A DNA stretch of 64,000 bases from Anaerolineae bacterium (GCA_022823165.1 JAJDXR010000081.1:1-64000), one strand, 5' to 3'. Counted from the stretch's first letter, positions 29,871 through 38,803 are shown. The notes: generated by a model from the letters alone, not told the origin. Program-made: numbers and translations.

Positions 29871-30428
29871 GTGAACGAAGAGACTCCCGCAACAAGCATA
29901 TCGACTGTTGTTCACGAGCAGACTTCAACAGTTACCATAAGCGTAAGCTTTCAGCGACAGGCTTCCAAATTCTTTCGGAATTCGGTGACGCTGCTCTTAT
30001 ACCTCGGCGCGATGCTTTGCGCCATTTACGGCAACAGCTTGCTGCGTGGCGAAGACATTTCCTATCGTGAAGAAACTCGGGAATTAGCGGCTGGCAGCCC
30101 CTATCTCTGGATTGCTGTAATTCTGTGGCTGTTTGGCGATCTTGTCTCCAATTGGCAGCGGCTGAAAACCTGGTGGCGCCTGCTGGAGCCTCCGGCGCGC
30201 GCTCGCTGGTTGGCGCGGATTCCGGCAGTGTTTGTTGGATTGTCCAGTCTCTCACCGCTCTCCGCTGCGATGTCCGCCTCGCCAGATGGTCTGCGGGAAT
30301 TGCTTGGAGACGCCCTTGGGCGGATTTCCTTCGCCGTCCTGCTGCTGCTGCTGATTAACATGGTCAATTGGCGCCCCCGCATTTGGGCCGCCGCCCAAGC
30401 ATTAAGATCGGGCGGGGGGGGGGGGTAA
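29871..30428 (+). CDS. Four-helix membrane protein ending in a poly-G tract
   Basis: 185 residues starting at GTG 29871 (weak AAGG upstream). The N-terminus is polar; hydrophobic segments lie near 38-57, 76-94, 113-133 and 150-168. No family recognised. The C-terminus is five glycines coded by a run of twelve G (30414-30425), then TAA. With 11 G (or 14) the frame would run straight into the GT39-like ORF without a stop, giving a single protein of about 826 residues. It may therefore be the N-terminal membrane part of that glycosyltransferase, split either by slippage or by a homopolymer sequencing error. Confidence 0.5.
   Translation: MNEETPATSISTVVHEQTSTVTISVSFQRQASKFFRNSVTLLLYLGAMLCAIYGNSLLRGEDISYREETRELAAGSPYLWIAVILWLFGDLVSNWQRLKTWWRLLEPPARARWLARIPAVFVGLSSLSPLSAAMSASPDGLRELLGDALGRISFAVLLLLLINMVNWRPRIWAAAQALRSGGGGG
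30414..30425 (+). repeat. 12-base poly-G tract within coding sequence
   Basis: Twelve consecutive G at the junction of two ORFs that are in different frames. Contraction by one base joins them; expansion by one gives a stop shortly after. Long G-tracts are classic slipped-strand sites and also classic sequencing-error sites. Confidence 0.9.
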
Positions 30429-30438
30429 TCTTAATTCT

Positions 30439-32352
30439 TTGCGGCCAGTAATTTCTCGCTTTTCCGCGACTATGGCTTCGCGGCAGTTTCTGAGCCCGAT
30501 TCGCCTGTATCTCTTCGCGGCCTCGCTATTGGTCAGCATCGTCGTTTTACTGAATACATCCGGCAACAGCTTTCGCCCTCCCATTATCGCCTTGTGGATG
30601 CTAAGCGCGCTGCTCTGGGCGCTCACATTCACGCCGCGAGAATGGAATATCTTCGTATGCCTGTACCGACTCTTTAACGCGGACTGGTGGATCCCCTGGC
30701 GGTCCTACTGGTGGGCTTATCTGGCTTTCGCGCTTATCATGTTTGCCGGCATAAGCTTTCGCATAACCGAGTTGGAAAGAATGCCGGCCGAGATCTTGAA
30801 TGATCCCTATCTGAATCTTCTGGATGCCTATGAATTCAGCCAAGGTATCGACCAGCCAGTCTATTTCAACTACAACAACGGTCGCGAGCCTCTTTCCTTC
30901 TGGTTGATGGCTTTGCTGGCGGCGGCGCCAGGGTTCAGCTTTGATTTCTATACCCTGAAGCTGTCAACAGCGCTGGCGAGCGTACTTGCTTTACCGCTTA
31001 CGCTTTGCTTGGGCATCGAATTCATGGGCGAATCCCGGCGCAAAGCCGGGGTGATTATGGGCTTGCTGCTGGCAAGTATGTTTGCCGGCAGTTATTGGGA
31101 GACCGTCGTCAGCCGCTCCGGTGATTTGCACTCCTGGGTTTCCGTTTTTGCCCTGCTTGTGACTGTCTTGCTGATACGGGCGGTTCGGCATAATCGGCGC
31201 GTTGACTTCATCATGGTCGGGCTGGCGCTGGGCTTTGCGCTCTACGTCTATAAGTCGACAATCTTATTGCCGGTCGCTGTGGGCGCGGCCGTGCTGGCAG
31301 CGATGGCGCTGCGCCCCATTTCGACCCTTGAGCGGAGACGCTACGCCGCGAACCTATGCGTCACTTTTATTATTGCATTGGCGATCAGCTTGCCTTTAAT
31401 CCAATATATGCTGGAGTATCCCGGCGAATATTTTCGGAGAGCCCATCAGCTGATACATGATCCAGCCACAACGATAGACAGTGAGGCTGAGTATCGCTGG
31501 CAAATTGTAAGCAACGTCTTGAGCGTGATTCAGAAGCATTTGGGCATGTATAACTGGCGAGGCGATCCAAACCTTGAGCGAAACTTTCCAGGCGCGCCTG
31601 CGCTGGATGCTATTACGGGAACGCTGCTCATCCTGGGAATGCTGGCGGTCGCCGCGAAGCTGCTAAAGTCACGCGATCCGGTATTGTGGATGCTTCCGAT
31701 AATTCTGCTGATTTCGCACCTGCCATCCGTACTGGTTGTCGCCCCCGACGCAACCTCACAAGTTCCCAGTATGACGCGTACGCTCGTGGCTCTGCCTCAA
31801 GTCTATTTGATTGCGGCCGTCGCCCTTTATCAAGTCATGCGTCAATTCCTGCGGACCTTTAACAGGCCGGTGGGCTTGATATTGGCAACGCTCATTGGCG
31901 TCGCGGTCGCATTCCTGGCATATCAGCATAATCACAAATTCTATTTTGAAGACTACAACATCCATTTGACGCAGCGAACGCTGCCAACAAGCGACGGCGG
32001 GAAAATTCTGCGCGGATTCGTAAATGGCGGCGGCGCTATCGGCAATTCATTCATCATTCAAGGAGGTGATTCCGGCGAAGCCCGCTTTATCGCTGCCGCG
32101 GCTGGCGTTCTCGATTACCCAAATGTCATATACAATGCTGCTGACATTAGCCAAGCCCTCGGACAGGCCATCAAGCGCGAGCTTTACCCGCTTGATCCAA
32201 ACAGAGACTTGTTTTTCTTGTATAGTCCGCAAAATGGGGAGACCACCGCCTTACTGGATAGTTTCTTTTCCGAAGGCCATTTGATTGTTGTCCCGACTTA
32301 CAACCCAAATCACAATTATGCGACCTATCGAGTACCGGGCCTTGGCCGATAG
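30439..32352 (+). CDS. GT39-like polytopic glycosyltransferase (GT-C fold)
   Basis: Up to 637 residues from TTG 30439; ATG 30472 (626 residues) is an alternative. Neither has a clear ribosome site, consistent with translation as a continuation of the preceding ORF. About ten to twelve hydrophobic segments. The first large loop, ILNDPYLNLLDAYEFSQG then YFNYNNGREPLSFWLMALL, has the acidic residues and N-x-REPL pattern of GT39-type mannosyltransferase relatives. The C-terminal 110 residues are soluble. G+C is lower than in the trp and aro genes on either side (26 of 60 in 31501-31560), hinting at separate origin. Acceptor and sugar unknown. Confidence 0.65.
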   Translation: MRPVISRFSATMASRQFLSPIRLYLFAASLLVSIVVLLNTSGNSFRPPIIALWMLSALLWALTFTPREWNIFVCLYRLFNADWWIPWRSYWWAYLAFALIMFAGISFRITELERMPAEILNDPYLNLLDAYEFSQGIDQPVYFNYNNGREPLSFWLMALLAAAPGFSFDFYTLKLSTALASVLALPLTLCLGIEFMGESRRKAGVIMGLLLASMFAGSYWETVVSRSGDLHSWVSVFALLVTVLLIRAVRHNRRVDFIMVGLALGFALYVYKSTILLPVAVGAAVLAAMALRPISTLERRRYAANLCVTFIIALAISLPLIQYMLEYPGEYFRRAHQLIHDPATTIDSEAEYRWQIVSNVLSVIQKHLGMYNWRGDPNLERNFPGAPALDAITGTLLILGMLAVAAKLLKSRDPVLWMLPIILLISHLPSVLVVAPDATSQVPSMTRTLVALPQVYLIAAVALYQVMRQFLRTFNRPVGLILATLIGVAVAFLAYQHNHKFYFEDYNIHLTQRTLPTSDGGKILRGFVNGGGAIGNSFIIQGGDSGEARFIAAAAGVLDYPNVIYNAADISQALGQAIKRELYPLDPNRDLFFLYSPQNGETTALLDSFFSEGHLIVVPTYNPNHNYATYRVPGLGR

Positions 32353-32411
32353 CGGCCCGCCAGATTCGCAATTGCCTGGCAGCGTTACTGGCAAATTCTA
32401 GTGGCGCGTGG

Positions 32412-32417
32412 CATAAT
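32412..32417 (+). promoter_or_regulatory. Extended -10 promoter of the aro operon leader
   Basis: TGG-CATAAT (32409-32417) gives an extended -10 element; no good -35 box is seen at the standard spacing. The predicted start (about 32424) precedes the leader peptide. Confidence 0.45.
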
Positions 32418-32447
32418 CAAAATATGATTGCCGTGAGGTCATCCGTA

Positions 32448-32525
32448 ATGAACTCGGAAACGCTGGTCGAAGCGGCGAAGTTCGCTTATTATTATTACCC
32501 AAACTGCATAGACCGGTCTGGGTGA
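32448..32525 (+). CDS. Tyr/Phe leader peptide of the aro operon
   Basis: A 25-codon ORF with a good ribosome site (GAGGT, 8 bases before ATG) and the run Phe-Ala-Tyr-Tyr-Tyr-Tyr-Pro (codons TTC GCT TAT TAT TAT TAC CCA at 32481-32501), ending TGA at 32523-32525. It lies between a promoter-like element and a strong terminator ahead of chorismate mutase and tyrA, the layout of ribosome-mediated attenuation as in pheA/pheST leaders. Four tandem Tyr codons would stall a ribosome when charged tRNA-Tyr is scarce. It is too short for usual gene finders. An in-frame ATG at 32424 is possible but would be almost leaderless. Confidence 0.75.
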   Translation: MNSETLVEAAKFAYYYYPNCIDRSG

Positions 32526-32546
32526 TTCGCGCTGGCAATTGGTTTC

Positions 32547-32581
32547 CACACTACGCAAGACGAAGATGGAGGCGCAGAGTG
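32547..32581 (+). promoter_or_regulatory. Antiterminator hairpin of the aro attenuator
   Basis: CACACTACGC (32547-32556) can pair at 8 of 10 positions with GCGCAGAGTG (32572-32581), which is the left arm of the terminator, so the two structures exclude each other. Further upstream GCATAG (32506-32511), just after the Tyr codons and within the footprint of a stalled ribosome, can pair with CTACGC (32551-32556) at 5 of 6 positions and would act as the protector segment. Confidence 0.55.
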
Positions 32582-32600
32582 AACACTCGGCGCCTTTTTT
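32571..32600 (+). terminator. Attenuator terminator ahead of aroH
   Basis: GGCGC-A-GAGTG (32571-32581), loop AA, CACTC-G-GCGCC (32584-32594), then TTTTTT (32595-32600). One A-G mismatch in an otherwise complete stem. It is 35 bases ahead of the aroH start. Confidence 0.9.
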
Positions 32601-32635
32601 GTTGAAACATTATATTGAAACTGAAGGAGTGACAA

Positions 32636-33022
32636 TTGACGATGATACGCGGCGTGCGCGGCGCGACCACAGTTGAATCCAACGCCAACGAAGCTATTCT
32701 CGAGGCGACTCAAGAGCTTCTGGGCATCATGATTGAGCGCAACAGCATCGTCGAAGACGACGTGGCCAGCGTACTGTTCTCCGCCACGCCCGAACTCGAC
32801 GATACCTTCCCGGCCAAAGCGGCGCGTTTGATGGGCTGGACGCGCACCGCCCTGATGGGTTTCCAGGAAGCCGATGTCAAACGCGGCCTGCCCATGTGCA
32901 TTCGCGTCTTGATTCACTGGAATACCAATAAGTCGATTGACGAAATCCGGCATGTCTTCTTGCGCGAGGCTGTGGCGCTGCGGCCCGACCTGGTCGACGA
33001 CCACGGCCAGGGAGACGCGTGA
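32636..33022 (+). CDS. aroH: Chorismate mutase, AroH type
   Basis: Rearranges chorismate to prephenate, opening the Phe/Tyr branch. 128 residues with the trimeric AroH fold: MIRGVRGATTVESN (active-site Arg), ATPELDDTFPAKAAR, GWTRTALMGFQEADV with catalytic Glu-equivalent, LPMCIRVLIHWNT, and IRHVFLREAVALRPDL. AAGGAG is 6 bases before TTG 32636 but 12 before ATG 32642, so TTG may be the real start. The Bacillus protein begins MMIRGIRGATTV, which fits either. First structural gene behind the Tyr leader/attenuator. Its stop overlaps the tyrA start. Confidence 0.93.
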   Translation: MTMIRGVRGATTVESNANEAILEATQELLGIMIERNSIVEDDVASVLFSATPELDDTFPAKAARLMGWTRTALMGFQEADVKRGLPMCIRVLIHWNTNKSIDEIRHVFLREAVALRPDLVDDHGQGDA

Positions 33023-33906
33023 TGAAAGCTGGATTCCGCGCGCGCCATCTGGCTGTCATCGGCTTGGGGCTGATGGGCGGCTCGCTGGCGCTGGCTATGC
33101 GCGAGCATGCCGATTATATCGCCGGCGTCGACCACGACGAACGCACGCGCGACTTCGCCCTGGCGCGGGGCATGGTCGATTGCGCCACCGCCGATCTCTA
33201 CCAAGCCGTCAACCGCGCTGACGTGGTGATTCTCGCGGCGCCGGTGCGCGTCATCGTCGAGATGCTGCGCATGCAAATCGGCTCCTATCTGCGCTCGAAT
33301 ACGCTGGTCATCGACATCGGCAGCACCAAGCAAGATATCGTGGACGCCATGGCCAGCCTGCCCATCGGCGTCAACGCGGTCGGCGGCCATCCCATGACTG
33401 GCAAGGAAAACGGCGGCATCGAGGAATCCGACCGCTCACTCTATGACAATCGCCCCTTCGTGCTTTGCCCCTCGCGCCGCACCACGCCCGCGGCCCGGCT
33501 GCACGCCCTGTCCTTCGTTGAGACTCTAGGCGCGCAGCCGATTGAGATGGAGGCCGAGCGCCACGACCAGATCGTGGCCGGCATCAGCCACCTGCCTTAT
33601 CTGCTGAGCGCGACGCTGGTGGCGACGGTGGCGCGGCAGGCGGAGAACGACTCGGCTTATTGGGAGCTGGCCGCGGGCGGCTTCCGCGATACCACGCGCC
33701 TGGCCGCCAGCGATGTGACCATGATGGGAGATATCCTTAGCACGAATACCAAAGCGGTGGCGACTTTGCTGGCGCAATTTCGTATGCAGCTGGCGATGCT
33801 GGAGACGATGCTGATTGCCGGCGACGACCAGCAGCTTAGCGACTCTCTGCAGCCCCTGCGGCATGCGCGGAAGGAATGGGCGCAAAATTATGAAAACGGA
33901 CGCTAG
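33022..33906 (+). CDS. tyrA: Prephenate dehydrogenase
   Basis: Oxidative decarboxylation of prephenate to 4-hydroxyphenylpyruvate using NAD(P)+, the committed tyrosine step. 294 residues. Rossmann motif VIGLGLMGGSLALA, then VVILAAPVRVI, DIGSTKQDIV, GGHPMTGKENGGIEESD (catalytic His), RPFVLCPS, and the helical C-terminal dimer domain with HDQIVAGISHLPYLLSATL and GGFRDTTRLAASD. No ACT domain, so no obvious feedback domain. ATG 33022 has AGGGAG 7 bases ahead; GTG 33019 is the alternative. It overlaps aroA by 17 bases. Confidence 0.95.
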   Translation: MKAGFRARHLAVIGLGLMGGSLALAMREHADYIAGVDHDERTRDFALARGMVDCATADLYQAVNRADVVILAAPVRVIVEMLRMQIGSYLRSNTLVIDIGSTKQDIVDAMASLPIGVNAVGGHPMTGKENGGIEESDRSLYDNRPFVLCPSRRTTPAARLHALSFVETLGAQPIEMEAERHDQIVAGISHLPYLLSATLVATVARQAENDSAYWELAAGGFRDTTRLAASDVTMMGDILSTNTKAVATLLAQFRMQLAMLETMLIAGDDQQLSDSLQPLRHARKEWAQNYENGR

Positions 33907-35206
33907 ACACCAGCAATTCACCCTGCGCCCCGGCGGAGAAATTCGCGGCAAAATAACCGTGCCGGGCGACAAGTCGATATCGCACCGCGCCGTCATGCTG
34001 GCCTCCATCGCGCAGGGCACATCCTATATCCGCAACTGGCTGGCCGCCGGCGATACCGAAGCCACCCTGGGCGCCATGCGCGATCTGGGCGCGCGGATCG
34101 AACGTCAGGACGCCTCGACCTTGACCATTGAAGGCGGGCCCCTGCGCCCGTCCCCAAATCCGCTGAATCTAAAGAACGCCGGCACCGGCATCCGCCTGCT
34201 GGCCGGCATCATGGTGGGCCAGCCCTTCGCCAGTACGCTTGATGGCAGCGAACAGTTGCGCCGACGTCCCATGCGCCGCATCATCGACCCGCTGACGCGG
34301 ATGGGCGCCGATATCCGCGCCGCCAACGGCTGCTGCCCCTTGACCATTCGTCCGGCCGCGCTAACAGGCGCCCATTACGACATGCCGATCGCCAGCGGAC
34401 AAGTCAAGAGCGCCCTGCTGCTGGCCGGCCTCTACGCCGACACGCCCACCACCGTGACCCAACCAAGTCCCGCCCGCGATCATACCGAGCGCATGCTGCG
34501 GGCAATGGGCGTCAGAATCGACCAGGAAGATGAAGCCGGCAACTGCCTGACGCTCTATCCCGGAGGGCGGCTTGAACCGCTGGATATTACCGTGCCCGGC
34601 GACCCTTCGTCGGCTGCTTTTCCGCTGGTCGCGGCTTTACTCGTGCCGGGCAGCGACCTGACCATTACCGGCGTCGATCTGAATCCCACCCGCACCGGTA
34701 TGCTGGATGCGCTCGCGGAAATGGGCGCGGACTTCGCCATCAGCAATCGCTTGACCCAAGCCGGCGAGCCGGTCGGCGACATCCAGGTGAAATCGAGCGC
34801 GCTGCGCGGCGTCGACATCGGCGGGGAGACAGTCGTGCGCATGATCGACGAATTCCCGATTCTGATGGTGGCGGCGACGCAGGCCGAGGGCGAGACCATC
34901 GTCCGCGATGCCCGCGAGCTGCGCGTTAAGGAGACCGACCGCATCGCCGTCATGGCGGCCGAGCTGCGCAAGCTGGGCGCTGTCATCGAAGAACGTGAAG
35001 ACGGCTTCCGCATCGTCGGCCCCCAGCGACTGTCCGGCGGTCAAGTGGACGGGCATGACGACCATCGCATCGCCATGAGCTTGACCATCGCCGGGCTTGT
35101 CGCGGCGGAAGGCGCAATCGTCACCGACGCCGCCTGCGCCGCGGACAGTTTTCCCGGTTTCGCCGAGACGCTTGCCGGCTGTGGCGCGCTCTTGCTGCCG
35201 GAGTAG
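33890..35206 (+). CDS. aroA: 3-phosphoshikimate 1-carboxyvinyltransferase (EPSP synthase)
   Basis: Transfers the enolpyruvyl group of PEP to shikimate-3-phosphate. 438 residues. N-terminal GKITVPGDKSISHRAVMLAS (substrate Lys-Ser-Ser), NAGTGIRLLAGIMVGQP (PEP/glyphosate loop), LRRRPMRRIIDPLTRMGA, ASGQVKSALLLAGLYA, ARDHTERML, PGDPSSAAFPLVAAL, IDEFPILMVAA, RVKETDRIAVMA, and a final DDHRIAMS. The pattern is closer to Bacillus/CP4-type (class II) enzymes than to E. coli. Glyphosate response cannot be inferred safely. The start lies inside the tyrA 3' end. Confidence 0.96.
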   Translation: MKTDARHQQFTLRPGGEIRGKITVPGDKSISHRAVMLASIAQGTSYIRNWLAAGDTEATLGAMRDLGARIERQDASTLTIEGGPLRPSPNPLNLKNAGTGIRLLAGIMVGQPFASTLDGSEQLRRRPMRRIIDPLTRMGADIRAANGCCPLTIRPAALTGAHYDMPIASGQVKSALLLAGLYADTPTTVTQPSPARDHTERMLRAMGVRIDQEDEAGNCLTLYPGGRLEPLDITVPGDPSSAAFPLVAALLVPGSDLTITGVDLNPTRTGMLDALAEMGADFAISNRLTQAGEPVGDIQVKSSALRGVDIGGETVVRMIDEFPILMVAATQAEGETIVRDARELRVKETDRIAVMAAELRKLGAVIEEREDGFRIVGPQRLSGGQVDGHDDHRIAMSLTIAGLVAAEGAIVTDAACAADSFPGFAETLAGCGALLLPE

Positions 35207-35235
35207 CGGAGACAACTGAATTGGCAAGGACAAAC

Positions 35236-36078
35236 ATGACGACGAAGCGAGTGGGCGTCATCGGCTTCCCGGTGGAGCACAGCCTCAGCCCAATCATGCA
35301 CAATGCCGCCTTCGCGGCGCTGAACATGAGCGACTGGCATTACGACGCCATGTCCATCCCACCCGATATCTTGCGCCTGGGACTGCGCGAGCCCAAGAAT
35401 CACGGCTACATCGGCATCAATGTCACCGTGCCGCACAAAGAAGCCATCATGGAATACGTCCAGCCCGACGAAAAAGCGAGGGCCATCGGCGCGGTCAACA
35501 CCGTGGACTTCCGCACTAACATCGGCACGAACACCGATGCCGACGGCCTCATAAACGATTTGCGCGCCAACCAGGTCAGGATCCGAGGCCAACGTGTGCT
35601 GGTCCTCGGCGCTGGCGGGGCGGCGCGGGCCGCGGTCTACGGTTTGCTGCGCGCGGGCGCCGACGTGGCCATCGTCAACCGCACCAAGTCCCGCGCCGAC
35701 AAACTGGTGGCGCAGTTGCGCGCTTCGGCAAGGCTCGACGGCGCGGCAGTGATGACCCTCGACCAAGCCGCCGACTGGGGCATGTCCTTGATCATCAACT
35801 GCACGTCGGTCGGCTTGCATCCTCATATCGAACAGTCGCCCTGGATTCACGGCCTGCCCTTTCCCGAAGGTGTGACGGTCTACGATATGGTTTATCGCCC
35901 GGCCAACACCGCGCTGATGCAGCAGTGCGTGGCGCATGGCGGTCGCGCGATTGGCGGGCTGGGCATGCTGGCGCGGCAAGGCGCCATCGCCTTTGAACTC
36001 TGGACCGGCGTCCAGCCGCCCATAGACCTGATGCTGCGCGTCCTGCAAGAGACGCTGGAAACTGCCAACGAGGACTAA
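35236..36078 (+). CDS. aroE: Shikimate dehydrogenase
   Basis: NADPH-dependent reduction of 3-dehydroshikimate. 280 residues. GFPVEHSLSPIMHNAAF binds shikimate; INVTVPHKEAIM carries the catalytic Lys; NTVDF and GTNTDADGLINDL (catalytic Asp) follow. The NADP Rossmann site is VLVLGAGGAARAAVYGLL with NRTKSRA for the phosphate. INCTSVGLHPH and GLGMLARQGAIAFELWTG close the protein. ATG 35236 has AAGGA 7 bases ahead; the TTG at 35221 is less likely. Confidence 0.95.
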   Translation: MTTKRVGVIGFPVEHSLSPIMHNAAFAALNMSDWHYDAMSIPPDILRLGLREPKNHGYIGINVTVPHKEAIMEYVQPDEKARAIGAVNTVDFRTNIGTNTDADGLINDLRANQVRIRGQRVLVLGAGGAARAAVYGLLRAGADVAIVNRTKSRADKLVAQLRASARLDGAAVMTLDQAADWGMSLIINCTSVGLHPHIEQSPWIHGLPFPEGVTVYDMVYRPANTALMQQCVAHGGRAIGGLGMLARQGAIAFELWTGVQPPIDLMLRVLQETLETANED

Positions 36079-36084
36079 ACGCTC

Positions 36085-37263
36085 ATGCCCATTCGATTCT
36101 TCACCGCCGGCGAAAGCCACGGACCCGGACTGACCGCCATCCTGGAAGGCATGCCGGCCGGCCTGCCCCTGACCGGCGAAGACATCAATCGAGACCTGCG
36201 CCGCCGCCAGAAAGGCTACGGTTCCGGTGGGCGCATGCAGATCGAGAAAGACGGCATCATCATCACCGCCGGCGTCATGAACGGCTTGACCACCGGCGCG
36301 CCCATCGCCCTGCAAGTGCAAAACCGCGATTTCAAAAGCTGGAAAGAACGCGACATCAGGCCCATCACCACGCCCCGGCCCGGCCACGCCGATTTGACCG
36401 GCGCGGTCAAATATGGCTATCGTGAACTGCGCCTGTCGCTGGAGCGGGCCAGCGCGCGGGAAACCACCATGCGCGTCGCCATCGGCGCCATCTGCAAGAC
36501 CTTTCTGCGCCAGTTCGACATCGCCGTCGATGGCTACGTCTCGCAGCTCGGCGATGTCGTTGCCGATTTGACCGACATGTCGCTGGACGAGCGCATCGCC
36601 CGCAATGAAGACAATGATGTCCGTTGTCCCGATGCCGCCGCCGCGGAAAAAATGCACACGCTGATTCGGCAGGTCAAGATCGACAAAGACACCCTGGGCG
36701 GCGTCTTTGAAGTGGTCGCGCGCGGCCTGCCGCCCGGTTTGGGCTCGCATGTGCATTACGACCGCAAGCTGGACGGCCGTCTGGTCGGCGCCATGGTCAG
36801 CATTCAAGCCATGAAAGGCGCCGAGATCGGCAGCGGCTTTGAAAACGCCGGCAAACGCGGCTCGCAGGTGCACGACGAAATCGTGGTTGATGAATCGGGC
36901 CTGCTCTCGCGCTCAAGCAATCGCGCCGGAGGGTTGGAAGGCGGCATCAGCACCGGCGAACCGGTCGTCGTGCGCGTCGCCATGAAGCCCATCTCCACCA
37001 TGCTGCGCGGCGCCGCTTCGGTCGACCTGGCCACCGGCGCAGCCAATCCCACCGTTTACGAACGCAGCGATTTCTGCGCCTTGCCGCGCGCCGTCCCGGT
37101 AGGCGAGGCGATGATGGCGATCGTGCTGGCCGACGCCCTGATGGAAAAGCTGGGCGGCGACAGCCTGGAAGAAATGAAGCCGCGTTTCGCCGCTCTGCGC
37201 GGCAACCGCCTGGACGACCTGCCCATGGACAATGTCGCCTGGCGCTTCGGGTACGACGTATGA
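36085..37263 (+). CDS. aroC: Chorismate synthase
   Basis: FMN-dependent 1,4-elimination that makes chorismate. 392 residues. FFTAGESHGPGLTAILEGMPAG at the start holds the first FMN-site His, then RRRQKGYGSGGRMQIEKD, TPRPGHADLTGAVKYG, LERASARETTMRVAIGA, a GLPPGLGSHVHYDRKLDGRL-type segment, GGLEGGISTGEPVVVRVAMKPI and RSDFCALPRAVPVGEAM. GAGGA lies ahead of the ATG. The stop overlaps the aroKB start by 4 bases (ATGA). Confidence 0.97.
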   Translation: MPIRFFTAGESHGPGLTAILEGMPAGLPLTGEDINRDLRRRQKGYGSGGRMQIEKDGIIITAGVMNGLTTGAPIALQVQNRDFKSWKERDIRPITTPRPGHADLTGAVKYGYRELRLSLERASARETTMRVAIGAICKTFLRQFDIAVDGYVSQLGDVVADLTDMSLDERIARNEDNDVRCPDAAAAEKMHTLIRQVKIDKDTLGGVFEVVARGLPPGLGSHVHYDRKLDGRLVGAMVSIQAMKGAEIGSGFENAGKRGSQVHDEIVVDESGLLSRSSNRAGGLEGGISTGEPVVVRVAMKPISTMLRGAASVDLATGAANPTVYERSDFCALPRAVPVGEAMMAIVLADALMEKLGGDSLEEMKPRFAALRGNRLDDLPMDNVAWRFGYDV

Positions 37264-38786
37264 ATACAGCCAAAAACATTGTCATCACCGGTTTCATGGG
37301 CACGGGCAAAAGCACCGTCGCCGAAATCGTGGCGCGCAAGCTGAACCGTCCCCTGGTTGATATGGACCGCGAGATAGAAACCCGCGCCGGCTTCAGTATT
37401 CCTCAGATTTTCCGGCGCGAGGGCGAGGCCGCCTTTCGCGACCTGGAGCGGCAATTGACGCATGAGCTGGCGCTGCGCCACGGCTTGGTCATCGCCACCG
37501 GTGGCGGCGCGCTGGTTGACGCCAACAGCCGCGAGATGATGAGCCAGCACGGCATCGTCATCTGTCTCAAGGCCAGCAAAGCCGATATCCGCGCGCGCAT
37601 AGGGCTGCAAAGCGAGAATCAGAATCGTCCGCTGGCCGCCGATTGGGAGGCGCATTTTGACGCCCGGCGCGGCGCCTACGCTCAGATACATCATCAAATC
37701 ATGACAAGCGGCCGTACGCCGGCTGACATCGCCGCGGATATCCTGGCGCTGGCGAACGACGCGCTCTACGTGCGGACGCCCGACGGCGGCGGTTACCCGA
37801 TTCATATTGGCGGCGGCCTGCTGCGGCGCATCGCGGCCGACCCGGAAGCCGCCGGACTGACCGGGCATGTGGCAGTTGTCACCAACGAGACGGTGGCGCC
37901 CCTTTATGGTGAAACCTTGGCCGCCGGGCTGCCCAAGGCCAACCTCATCGTCGTGCGCGACGGCGAGGCGCATAAGAATCTGGATACTGTCCGCGAGATT
38001 TATGACGAGCTGCTGTCGCTGGGCGCGGACAGACGAACGACCTTGCTCGCCTTGGGCGGCGGCGTCATCGGCGATATGGCCGGCTACGCCGCGGCCACGT
38101 ATATGCGTGGCATTCCGCTCGTGCAAGTCCCCACCACCTTGCTGTCAATGGTGGATTCCAGCGTCGGCGGCAAAGTCGGCGTCGATCTGCCGCAAGGCAA
38201 AAACCTCATTGGCGCTTTCAAGCAGCCACGCCGCGTCATCATCGACACAGAGGTATTGGCGAGCCTGCCCGAATTGCAGTGGCGCTGCGGAATGGCCGAG
38301 GTCATAAAACACGGCCTGATTGCGCGCCCCGCGCTGCTCGAGCCCGATCTGTGGCAGCCGGAAGAAGCGGCCTACCTGGCGCGGCAGGCCGTGCAAGTCA
38401 AAATCGACATCGTGGAAGTCGACCCTTATGAAAATGGCGTCCGCGCCCATCTCAACCTGGGGCATACCTTTGGCCACGCCATCGAGAAAGCCACCAATTA
38501 CGCTGTGCCGCACGGCGAGGCCGTCGCCATTGGCACGATGAAGGCGGCGCTGCTGTCGCGGAATCTGGGATTCATCGACGATCATCTGGTAGGGCAGATC
38601 CAGAAGACCCTCTGGCAGATCGGCCTGCCCACCGACATCGCTCTGGATCCCTTCCGCTGGTACGCCGCGATGTCCACCGACAAGAAATGGCAGTCCGGAA
38701 CCTCGCGTCTGGTGGTGCTAAAAGGGCTGGGCGAGGCGGCAGTAGTTGAAGGCCTGCCGCGCGACGACATTATTGCGGTTTTGTAA
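37260..38786 (+). CDS. aroKB: Bifunctional shikimate kinase / 3-dehydroquinate synthase
   Basis: A 508-residue fusion of two shikimate-pathway enzymes. Shikimate kinase (about 1-165): P-loop GFMGTGKST (11-19), [33 protein letters not shown] and a lid with NRPLAADW. 3-dehydroquinate synthase (about 175-508): [33 protein letters not shown] (NAD/metal), [42 protein letters not shown] and [11 protein letters not shown] with the Zn-binding His residues, then HGEAVAIG. The kinase is step 5 and the synthase step 2 of the pathway, so the fusion joins non-consecutive steps. The separation of domains is clear and the frame uninterrupted. Confidence 0.95.
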   Translation: MNTAKNIVITGFMGTGKSTVAEIVARKLNRPLVDMDREIETRAGFSIPQIFRREGEAAFRDLERQLTHELALRHGLVIATGGGALVDANSREMMSQHGIVICLKASKADIRARIGLQSENQNRPLAADWEAHFDARRGAYAQIHHQIMTSGRTPADIAADILALANDALYVRTPDGGGYPIHIGGGLLRRIAADPEAAGLTGHVAVVTNETVAPLYGETLAAGLPKANLIVVRDGEAHKNLDTVREIYDELLSLGADRRTTLLALGGGVIGDMAGYAAATYMRGIPLVQVPTTLLSMVDSSVGGKVGVDLPQGKNLIGAFKQPRRVIIDTEVLASLPELQWRCGMAEVIKHGLIARPALLEPDLWQPEEAAYLARQAVQVKIDIVEVDPYENGVRAHLNLGHTFGHAIEKATNYAVPHGEAVAIGTMKAALLSRNLGFIDDHLVGQIQKTLWQIGLPTDIALDPFRWYAAMSTDKKWQSGTSRLVVLKGLGEAAVVEGLPRDDIIAVL

Positions 38787-38803
38787 TCGAGGGGCATACA
38801 GCC

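Noticed and set aside
35041..36873. 610-codon open frame on the minus strand
   Set aside because: It is antisense to aroA, aroE and aroC, whose motifs are unmistakable. Its translation is His/Gln/Asp/Gly-rich with no family pattern, typical of shadows in high-GC genes.
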